A stretch of 15,000 bases of DNA from Eimeria necatrix. Lineage: Eukaryota; Apicomplexa; Conoidasida; Eucoccidiorida; Eimeriidae. The notes below the pieces were generated by a model that saw nothing but the letters and a program-made list of their open reading frames with translations, was not told the DNA's origin and did not search any database. The translations under genes and the position numbers were made by a program. Below are positions 9,683 through 15,000 of the stretch, piece after piece. Each line of letters starts with the position of its first letter. The stretch's first letter is position 1. The stretch is from NCBI RefSeq assembly GCF_000499385.1, contig NW_013654327.1, forward strand, positions 1 to 15,000, read 5' to 3'.

Positions 9683-10390
9683 AACCCACATATATGCGAA
9701 GAGAGTTAAAAGCAGTACGCAGTTGCTGCTGCTGGTGCTGCTGCTGCAGGTGCTGCTGCAGCCGCTGCTGCAGCAGCAGCTGCTGCTTTTTCTGCCGCTG
9801 CAGCGTCAGCAGCTGCTGCTGCTGCTTTTGCTGCTGCAGCTGCTGCTGCTGACTGTGCTGCTGCTGCTTTTGCTGCTGCGTGGCTTGCTGCAGCTGCCGG
9901 AAGGCCCGGCGCAGCAGCAGCTGCTGCTGCTGCTGCAGCAGCAGCAGCAGCAGCGCAGCAGCAGCAGCACGCAGCTTCGCTGCGGCCCCACAGATGCGGC
10001 GCCAAGCCCCAAATGCATGCATTTTATTTTTCTTTTGTTTTAAATTAAAAAACAAATTTGCTGCTGCTTCCTTTTGCTGCTGCTGCAGGCAGCAGCAGCT
10101 GCAGCAGCGCAGCAAAACAAAAACAAAGTTAATTAATTATTTAGTTTCATTTATTTTAAATAATAAGTGCACTATGTATTATTTATTTATTTATTTCATT
10201 TATTTATTTATTTATTATTTATTTATTTATTTTATTTATTTATTTATTTATTTATTTTATTTATTTATTTATTTATCTATTTATTTATTTATTTATTTAT
10301 TTTCTTACAGTGTATGGACAGAGAGACGGCTGAGCGCATGCATTTTAATCTTTTCTTCTTTGGCCTGCAGCAGCAGCAGCAGCTGCTTGA

Positions 10391-10425
<35 letters not shown>

Positions 10426-10922
10426 GCCGCTGCTGCTGCTGCTGCTGCAGTGCTGCGCCACTGCAGCCACCGCTGCTGCAGCAGCAGCAAATTCGACTGC
10501 CGGGTTTTTAACGAAATGTAGACAGAAAATCTGAAATAAAAATAAATAAAATAAATTAATTAAATAATTAATTAATTAATAAACTAATTAATTAATTAAT
10601 TAATTAATTAATTAATTAATTAATTAAATAATTAAGAATTAATAAATACATTTTTTTTGTATTTTGGGTCTTCTGTGTCCATTGTCTCCAGCAGCAAAAG
10701 GCGGCTTTTGCTGCAGCAGCAGATTGTCTTCTTTCTGCTGCTGCTGCCCACGCCTCTGTTGCTCTCTGCTGCTGCTGCTGCTGCTGCTTTTGCTGCTGCA
10801 GCTGTTGCTGTTCTCGCTGCTGCTGCTGCTTTTCTTGCCGCTGCTTCTGCTGCTGCTGCTCTATGCAGCAGGAGCACGGGCTGCTGCTGCTGCAGCTGCT
10901 GTTCCTGCAGTAGCAGCAACTG

Positions 10923-10979
<57 letters not shown>

Positions 10980-11086
10980 CGTGCTGCATGCATTTTTAAA
11001 TCCCCAAACGCAGCCTTAAGAGCCCCACGACGAGCGGAAGCAAAAAAGTGCTGCAGCAGCAGCGCCAAATACGAGTGGGACTGCAT

Positions 11087-11141
<55 letters not shown>

Positions 11142-11304
11142 GACTTCAGGGCCTGCTGCTGCAGCAGCTGTTGCTGAGGTTGGCGCTGCTGCTTTGAGTG
11201 CTGCTGCTGCTGCAGCAGCAGCAGCAGCAAAGGACGAAATCCAGCAGTGAGGCAGCGGCGAGCAGCAGCAGAAATCGCCCCAGACAGTCTGTAGATGCCT
11301 GTAG

Positions 11305-11335
<31 letters not shown>

Positions 11336-11659
11336 TGGCAGCAGCAGCAGCAGCAGCGATGGCAGCAGCAGCAGCAATAGCAACAGCAACAGCAGCAGCA
11401 ACAGAAACAGCAAATGCACTTTCGTGTTTGCATCTACCTGCAGCGTTTTTTACTGTTTAGTTTGTCCAATTAATTAACTAATTAGATAATTAATTAATTA
11501 ATCAATTAATTAATTAATTAATTAATTAATTAATTAATTAATTAAGTGATTAATTAATCAATTATAATTAATGAAAAATGCATAAGTATTCTTTGGATTA
11601 TATTTTTTGTTGCTGCTGCTGCAGCTCTGCAGCAGCAGCAGCGGCAGACAGAACCGTTG

Positions 11660-11698
<39 letters not shown>

Positions 11699-11861
11699 AA
11701 GCAGCAGCAGCTGCTGCTGCTGCTGCTGGGAGCTTACCTACGCAGGAAGTGCAGCTGCTTCTGGAATTTTTTATTTGTGTTTTGTCTCCTTTTGATCTGC
11801 TGCTCTTTTGCTGCAGTTTGTCTCCAGCTTTAGGGGAAAAGGGAGAAATAAAATGAAGTGA

Positions 11862-11905
<44 letters not shown>

Positions 11906-12027
11906 GTGCAGCTGCGTGGCTGCGCACGGCCTGAGGTGTACGTACACCTCAAAGTGGCCTGTGGGGTGTCAACTCAAAGTCTATTTATTCAATTTAAAGC
12001 AATCTAAACTTCTTAATTAAACGAACT

Positions 12028-12064
<37 letters not shown>

Positions 12065-12836
12065 AACTCACCTTGAAGCCTTTCCTCAAGGCCCTCTGCG
12101 CTGCAGCAGCAGCAAACTCAGCGGGGGAGGCCCCCCTAGAGGGCCCCCCGTGCCGCTCTTTTAGGGTACTTGAGGGGCCCCTGGGGGCCCCCCAAAACTC
12201 CTTGAAGCTGCTGGGGCCCCCAGGGCCCCCTTGGGGGCCCCCGGGGCCCCCCTGGGGCCCCCCATAGACCCGAAAGGCCCCCTGGGGGCCCCAAGAGATT
12301 CCCTGGTGGTCTTCGGGGCCCCCTTGGGGGCCCCCAGAGGCCTCTTGGGGGCCCCCATGGCCCCAAGGGGCCCCCTGGGGGCCCCTGGGGACTTCCGGGG
12401 GGCCCCCAAATACCCCTTTGGGGCCCCCAAGGACCCGCGGGGGGCCCCCAGGGGGCCCCCCGAGGGGGCCCCCAGGGGGCCCCCCAGGGGCCCCCGGGCT
12501 TTGGGGGGCCCCCCGGCTGGGGCTGTCTTTGAGGAGGAGGCAAATGCGTCTTAAGAAAAGTTCATTCTGAAGAAAAAAAAGAAAATAAATAAATTAAAAT
12601 ATAAATAAAAAGAAATAAAAGAATTAAATTAATTAAAATATAAATAAAAAGAAATAAAAGAATTAAATTAATTAAAATTAAAAAAAGAAAAAAAAGAAAC
12701 ATTTTGAGTTTATTTGGCTGCTGTGGCTGAAAAGGTTTTAAAAGTTAAAAGCGAATTAAAATGCAATTAAAGTCTTTTTATTTATTTATTATTTATTTAT
12801 TTATTTATATATTTATTTATTATTTATTTAGTTATT

Positions 12837-12871
<35 letters not shown>

Positions 12872-12932
12872 TTTTTGAAGACAGAATTTATATATACTTG
12901 CTCTTGGGACCCTGGTGTCGCCCTAGGGGAAT

Positions 12933-12971
<39 letters not shown>

Positions 12972-13124
12972 TGGGGCGATGGCTTTTGCGTTTTGCTGCT
13001 GCAGCAGCAGCAGCAGCAGCAGCAGCAGAGCAGGTGCAGCGCGCGGCAGTGGAGTGTCTGTACACCTCATCGCTGCAAATGACAAAGAAAATGAAAAATC
13101 AAAAATTCAAAAATTAATCACACA

Positions 13125-13196
<72 letters not shown>

Positions 13197-13688
13197 GACA
13201 GCTAGGGTTTAGGGTTTAGGGTTTGATAAACCCTAAGACCTACACTAAATTGGTTTCTTGCTTTTCCTTTTCAATATAAGTCAAAGAGCAGCAGCAGCAG
13301 CAGCTGCTTACCCAGCTAGGGGGGCCCCCCTCGGGGGGCCCCCTGGGGGGCCCCCCGGGGGGCCCCCAGGGGGGCCCCCAGGGGGCCCCCCGAGGGGCCC
13401 CTTCAGATTGAGGTGAACCCATGTGGGGCCCCCAGCAGGGGCCCTCTGAGTGCAGGGGGCCCCTGGGGGGCCCCCCAGGGGGGCCCCCCCAATAAAAAGG
13501 TCTGGAGGCCCTCAGGGGGGCCCCTAAATCTGAACTTGGGGGGCCCCCCAGGGGGCCCCCAAGGGGGCCCCCCAAGGGACTTTCTGGAGGCAGCAAGAGG
13601 GGGGCCCCCCATGGGGGCCCCTCATTTTGGGGGTTTGGGGTTTTGGCTGAATTGCATGCACTAGCAGCAGCTCGTGGTATGTCTAATA

Positions 13689-13739
<51 letters not shown>

Positions 13740-14350
13740 TTATTTTGCAGCAGGAGATGCACCTGGTTGCTGCAGCAGCTGCGACTGTTTCGAGGGGCTG
13801 CGTGCTGCAGCAGCAGCGGCAGCTGCTGCAGCTGCTGCTGCTGCTGCTGCTGCTGCTGAAGACAGCAGCAGAGCACCTGCATGCATCTCTTTTTAAATAT
13901 TTTTCTTTTTGCTTTTTTCTTTTGCTGCTTCTCCCTATTTGCTGCTGCCCCCCTGGGGGCCCCTCAGGGCCCCAGGGGTGCCACCGTTGCTGCAGTTGCA
14001 TGCTGCTGCTGCTGCTGCAGCGCCGCTTGCTGCTGCTGCTGCTGCTGCTGCAGCAGGGGCTGCGCAGGCCCCGCAGCTGCTCAGCAGCAGCAGCAAAAGG
14101 GCTTAAATAATCCCTCCATGCTGCTTTTCTTTCTTTTTCTTTTTTTTCTTTTTTCTCTTTTCTTTTTTTTGGTTTTTCTTCTTCAGGAGGTGCTGTTATG
14201 AAGCAGCTTTGCTGCTGCAGCGGGCTGCAGCGTGCTGGCAGCTCAGCAGCAGGAGCAGCAGCAGCTGCAGCAGCAGCAGCTGCAGCAGCAGCAGCAGCAG
14301 CCCTGCGCGTATCACTTGCTGCTCCTGCGCCTCCGCCTGCCGCTGTTGCT

Positions 14351-14388
<38 letters not shown>

Positions 14389-14516
14389 TTCAAGGTCTCT
14401 TAAGGCCAAATGAGGAGGGGCTATCTGTGCTGCTGTTGCTGCTGCTGCTTCATATTTTGTAAGAGACAGGGGCCCCCCACTGGTGGGCTGCAGCAGGTGA
14501 GGCTTGCCTGTTTGAT

Positions 14517-14552
<36 letters not shown>

Positions 14553-14597
14553 CTGCTGCTTCCACTGGAGCTGTTGATGCTGCAGTTGAGGGTGTCA

Positions 14598-14628
<31 letters not shown>

Positions 14629-14891
14629 ACTCCTAGTGGTTCCCGGCCCCGGCACCTGCTGCTGCTGCTTCTGTTGCTGTTGCTGCTGCTGCTGCTGCTG
14701 CTTTTTCTGCGCACGGGAGCTCGACTTCAGCAGCAGCAGCAGCTGCTGCAGTTGTTGCTGCTGCTGCAGCAGCTCGAGGGGGCCCCTGGGGCCTCTGTGG
14801 GGCCCCCTGCTGCCTTGAGAAGACAAAAGGGCCCCCATAAGACTTTTTTCTTTTTTTTGTTTTTCTCCTTTTTCCTTTTTGTGCTTCTCTT
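6561..14891 (-). CDS. Large multi-exon Gln/Ala/Ser-rich helical protein, candidate Sfi1-like centrin-binding protein
   Basis: Rebuilt from splice sites, 5' to 3' on the - strand: 14891-13312, 12566-12072, 11958-11948, 11827-11738, 11288-10650, 10530-10309, 10098-9690, 9396-9020, 8246-8081, 7775-7230, 6896-6834 and 6725-6561 (stop TAA). All introns are GT-AG, all phases match and the sum is 4,761 in-frame nt. The true start may lie beyond the window. Visible traits: long Gln, Ala and Ser runs separated by basic, helix-forming stretches with the recurrent motif A-F-x-x-[W/L] (AFGDL, AFCCW, AFGAW, AFRQL, AFNSL), W-rich pieces (FCCWRQW, QQRWLQW) and K-M-H-A three times. Known: Sfi1-type repeats that bind centrin have a spaced A-F-x-x-W pattern, and Sfi1 acts at the centrosome in Toxoplasma. 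Inferred: this protein is of that type. It could instead be an unrelated coiled-coil protein. Gene existence is fairly sure; the function is not. Confidence 0.6.
6726..6833 (-). other. Intron of the large gene made mostly of telomere-like repeat
   Basis: The 108-nt intron begins CAA|GTAAACCCTAAACCC on the transcript strand, so the array starts at the donor itself. It ends at GGGCTGCTGCAG. Confidence 0.65.
6784..6832. repeat. Telomere-like array, (TTTAGGG)n on +
   Basis: About seven heptamers with one variant (TTAGGGC). The - strand gene transcribes it as CCCTAAA. Confidence 0.95.
6834..6896 (-). CDS. 63-nt internal exon of the large gene
   Basis: Acceptor TTCTTCTTTTGCTGCTGCAG, donor CAA|GTAAAC, phase 0 on both sides, 21 codons. 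It reads QLQQHLMLCHAQAFLQQRQ, another A-F motif. It is too short for ordinary ORF lists. Confidence 0.6.
6897..7229 (-). other. Intron of the large gene with (TTTTA)n arrays
   Basis: Donor CAC|GTAAGAG. It holds mixed TTTA/TTTTTA arrays at 6960-7030 and 7110-7182, and CAGACACCGCAGAGC at 7063-7077, which resembles the GTGTAC element family. Confidence 0.55.
7230..7775 (-). CDS. Internal exon with an N-[K/E]-I tripeptide repeat and poly-Gln
   Basis: Acceptor TTTAATTTATTTTCAG|GCC, donor CAC|GTAAGAG, phase 0/0, 182 codons open throughout. Order: ATAPLADQLALALTPLLRFL, then about a dozen N-K-I/N-E-I units (7589-7707), acidic EDINEADELDYIDLINGFGA, then Gln-rich sequence with K, E, L and M interruptions (WLKLQQQQQQEQLKQQL). 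Confidence 0.65.
7589..7707 (-). repeat. 9-nt tandem repeat AAT[A/G]AAATA, coding N-[K/E]-I
   Basis: Unlike the 4-nt ATTT arrays of the introns, this array has a 9-base period that preserves the reading frame. Its variation is mostly Lys/Glu exchange. Confidence 0.7.
7776..8080 (-). other. Intron of the large gene with (CTG/TTG)n and AATTAAATT repeats
   Basis: Donor CAG|GTGCTTC. The transcript strand first holds about 32 CTG/TTG triplets (7978-8073 on +), then AT-rich DNA with AATTAAATT units (7785-7872). On the + strand the triplets read as poly-Gln with CAA interruptions. Confidence 0.45.
8081..8246 (-). CDS. Candidate internal exon of the large gene
   Basis: Acceptor TTGCTGCAG, donor CAG|GTGCTTC, phases fit its neighbours (2/1 and 0/0), 55 codons. 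It reads poly-Gln, poly-Ala, then SITEAYTVVAAATQQASLLL. The sites are weaker than those of the other exons. Confidence 0.4.
8247..9019 (-). other. 773-nt intron of the large gene
   Basis: Donor CGTAG|GTACACAC. AT-rich with AATTAATT-type repeats (8330-8600). It holds two GTGTAC-type elements: 8646-8679, and 8873-8886, which is identical to the copy in the kinase exon. No further exon is convincing, although KTHAAARTP-like coding could be read near 8680. Confidence 0.45.
8873..8886. repeat. GGTGTACAGACACC element
   Basis: Imperfect palindrome preceded on + by CTCTGC; on the other strand it is followed by GCAGAG. Confidence 0.7.
9020..9396 (-). CDS. Internal exon of the large gene, Gln-rich
   Basis: Acceptor GAATATTTTTTTCTCAG|GCT (strong polypyrimidine tract), donor CGTAG|GTACAC. 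Phase 0 in, 2 nt out. It reads ALFKSAAEARQASLLLQQQL, then poly-Gln broken by I-L, V-K, K-Q and H-Q and by TPQKHGNDQ. Confidence 0.65.
9397..9689 (-). other. Intron of the large gene with (ATTT)n
   Basis: Donor ATAT|GTGGGT. A long ATTT array spans about 9594-9680 on +; the rest is A-rich. Confidence 0.6.
9690..10098 (-). CDS. Internal exon of the large gene with two A-F-x-x-[W/L] motifs and AFNSL
   Basis: Acceptor TTTGTTTTGCTGCGCTGCTGCAG. A split codon joins correctly to the previous exon. It reads LKQKKNKMHAFGAWRRICG, Ala/Leu runs, LLLRRAFRQLQQATQ, Gln-rich sequence with K and R, then LRTAFNSLRIY at the donor. AFGAW and AFRQL start 37 residues apart, close to Sfi1 repeat spacing. Confidence 0.7.
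10099..10308 (-). other. Intron of the large gene with (ATTT)n
   Basis: Donor CACT|GTAAGAAAA. An ATTT array spans about 10178-10302 on +. The same place reads as a + strand acceptor (TTTTCTTACAG), which I rejected. Confidence 0.6.
10309..10530 (-). CDS. Internal exon of the large gene with Trp-rich helix and KMHA
   Basis: Acceptor TATTTTTATTTCAG|A and donor ACT|GTAAGA. It reads FSVYISLKTRQSNLLLLQQR, then WLQWRS, poly-Ala, poly-Gln, and LQAKEEKIKMHALSRLSVHT. The first base completes an Ile codon begun in the previous exon (AT|A). Confidence 0.7.
10531..10649 (-). other. Intron of the large gene made of (TTAA)n-like repeat
   Basis: 119 nt, donor AAAAT|GTATTTATT, almost entirely ATTA/TTAA units (10545-10640). 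Confidence 0.65.
10650..11288 (-). CDS. Internal exon of the large gene, 639 nt
   Basis: Acceptor GCATCTACAG|A. It reads LSGAISAAARRCLTAGFRP, a Gln-rich block, then SYLALLLQHFFASARRGALK followed by AAFGDLKMHA. Next come poly-Ser, a KQRQEKQQQQREQ block, and RATEAWAAAAERRQ followed by KAAFCCWRQWTQK. These two blocks hold the clearest A-F-x-x-[W/L] motifs. Phase 1 nt in, 2 nt out. Confidence 0.7.
11289..11737 (-). other. 449-nt intron of the large gene
   Basis: Donor CGTAG|GTAAGC. Contents from the donor: mixed CAG/CTG (11595-11728), an A/T spacer, a (TTAA)n array (11465-11566), and CTG triplets on the transcript strand (11298-11411). Confidence 0.55.
11738..11827 (-). CDS. Hidden 90-nt exon of the large gene, Trp-Arg helix
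   Basis: Acceptor TTTCTCCCTTTTCCCCTAAAG, donor CGTAG|GTAAGC. It enters with 1 nt and leaves with 2 nt, as the next exon requires. It reads WRQTAAKEQQIKRRQ, then KKFQKQLHFLR, a charged helix. A competing reading has one exon 11738-11936 in another frame joined to an exon ending at 11298. Confidence 0.55.
11932..11951. repeat. Perfect 20-bp palindrome TGAGGTGTACGTACACCTCA
   Basis: Contains the GGTGTACGTACACC core. On the - strand it also holds a donor-like GAG|GTGTAC and an acceptor-like CACCTCAG. Confidence 0.9.
11948..11958 (-). CDS. Possible 11-nt micro-exon of the large gene
   Basis: Between ACACCCCACAG and GTGTACG. It enters in phase 0 and leaves with 2 nt, which is what is needed to join 12072 to 11827. 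It encodes ATL and part of a Ser codon. Weak; the competing model without it also keeps phase. Confidence 0.25.
12072..12566 (-). CDS. Internal exon of the large gene containing a GGGGCCCC array (Gly/Pro-rich)
   Basis: Acceptor TTTTTTTTTCTTCAG|AAT, donor AAG|GTGAGT, 165 codons. Of the three - strand frames only this one is open across the whole interval, and it fits both splice sites in phase 0. It reads NELFLRRICLLLKDSPS, a Gly-Gly-Pro-Gln-type collagen-like array, SSFKEFWGAPRG and AAAAAQRALRKGFK. It has no standard start codon near its 5' end, so ORF finders pick other frames. Confidence 0.6.
12125..12530. repeat. GGGGCCCC-rich array
   Basis: Alternating G and C runs (GGGGCCCC, GGGGGCCCCC) with spacers of a few bases. 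Strongly self-complementary and GC-rich beside AT-rich DNA. Confidence 0.9.
12594..12671. repeat. 39-bp tandem duplication, A-rich
   Basis: Two copies of a unit starting TTAAAATATAAATAAAAAGA, at 12594 and 12633, with a partial third. Confidence 0.85.
12776..12876. repeat. (ATTT)n microsatellite
   Basis: ATTT array with few interruptions. Confidence 0.9.
13053..13066. repeat. GTGTAC-type element (AGTGTCTGTACACC)
   Basis: One mismatch from the reverse complement of the copies at 4494 and 8873. Confidence 0.6.
13126..13194. repeat. (CAG)n on +, about 23 units
   Basis: Nearly pure CAG; the transcript strand of the large gene reads CTG here. Confidence 0.9.
13203..13236. repeat. Telomere-like array with head-to-head inversion
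   Basis: TAGGGTTT units followed by GATAAACCCTAAG, so two orientations meet across a short spacer. Confidence 0.9.
13312..14891 (-). CDS. 5' exon(s) of the large gene, about 526 open codons
   Basis: Acceptor TTTCTTTTTTCTTCAG at 14892 and donor AGCTGG|GTAAGC at 13311; phase 2 nt in, 0 out. It is open throughout in one frame. Content: HKKEKGEKQKKEKS, Gln/Leu block, Ser/Ala runs, KKRKEKKEKKEKERK followed by AAWRDYLSPFAAAAEQL, MQLQQRWHPWG, basic KRKKQKEKYLKRDAC, poly-Gln, then a Gly/Pro array. It may be split further: a pair of sites at 13875 (GCAG|GTGCTC) and 13857 (TCTTCAG) would remove 18 nt or mark a frame change. Translation start not identified. Confidence 0.4.
13317..13625. repeat. GGGGCCCC-rich array
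   Basis: Same type as 12125-12530. Smaller patches occur at 13947-13978 and 14778-14838. In the - strand frame it encodes Gly/Pro/Trp-rich GGPPGGPP-type repeats. Confidence 0.9.
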
Positions 14892-15000
14892 CTGAAGAAA
14901 AAAGAAATTAAACCCGAGCACCAATAGACTGCAGCAGCAGCAGCAGCAGCAGCAAGAGCAGCAGCAGCAGAGCCAGCAGCAGCAGCAGAAGCCAGCGCAG
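14892..15000. other. Right edge: probable intron of the large gene with CTG triplets
   Basis: On the - strand this is CTG-rich DNA followed by a strong polypyrimidine tract and CTTCAG acceptor at 14892, so the gene probably continues beyond the window. Confidence 0.4.

Larger units (their letters stand above)
12567..13311 (-). other. 745-nt intron of the large gene with four repeat classes
   Basis: Donor AGCTGG|GTAAGC. Contents from the donor: a telomere-like inverted array (13203-13236), CTG triplets on the transcript strand (13126-13194), more CTG runs (12934-12970, 13003-13028), an ATTT array (12776-12876) and a 39-bp tandem duplication (12594-12671). A 175-nt candidate exon (12898-13072) with good sites also lies here but does not fit the phases. 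Confidence 0.5.

Noticed and set aside
10290..10310. + strand acceptor TTTTCTTACAG
   Set aside because: The - strand reads GTAAGA as a donor in phase with neighbouring exons, and the + reading gives only repeat.
12898..13072. Candidate - strand exon with acceptor TTTGTCATTTGCAG and donor CAA|GTATAT
   Set aside because: Good sites and an open frame, but the upstream donor at 13311 does not give the phase it needs, while 13312 joins 12566 directly. Its repeats read CTG on the transcript, as in introns.
14110..14200. + strand polypyrimidine tract and CTTCAG, like a strong acceptor
   Set aside because: On the - strand the same bases encode a Lys/Glu helix running into AAWRDYL in the open frame. 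No + strand gene follows.

Overview
The window looks like nuclear DNA of a coccidian apicomplexan, most likely an Eimeria-type genome. The reasons are dense (CAG)n/(CTG)n tracts, AAACCCT telomere-like repeats inside genes, ATTT and AATT microsatellites in introns, and intron-rich genes whose proteins carry long runs of Gln, Ser or Ala between conserved motifs. The species call is inference from this style. Nothing bacterial, viral or transposon-derived was recognised.

Layout. (1) 1-851, + strand: the 3' part of a TRM10-family tRNA (guanine-9) methyltransferase, two exons, entering from the left edge. (2) 852-2098: intergenic, mostly CTG repeats. (3) 2099-4615, + strand: a complete five-exon adenosine kinase (purine salvage), interrupted by poly-Gln and poly-Ser. 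A second copy of its last coding segment lies at 4736-4810. (4) About 4820-6560: AT-rich, with a GAACTTCAAATTATTT-type degenerate satellite, ATTT microsatellites and a GGTGTACGTACACC palindrome. (5) 6561-14891 (possibly beyond the right edge), - strand: a large multi-exon gene that is almost invisible as simple ORFs. I rebuilt it from splice sites. Twelve proposed exons join with every phase matching (4,761 nt, 1,587 codons including stop) and give a Gln/Ala/Ser-rich helical protein with a recurrent A-F-x-x-[W/L] motif. That pattern suggests a centrin-binding, Sfi1-like centrosome or spindle-pole protein; this is a hypothesis.

Cross-cutting patterns. In the adenosine kinase and TRM10 genes the trinucleotide tract reads CAG on the coding strand inside exons and CTG inside introns, and the large - strand gene mostly follows this. 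(CTG)n tracts often end in CTGCAG exactly at a 3' splice site. All three telomere-like arrays lie in (proposed) introns and mostly read AAACCCT on the transcript. Two introns appear to be GC-AG. The three genes have no obvious joint pathway.

Limits: the homology calls come from motif recognition without a database search. All splice sites were read by eye.
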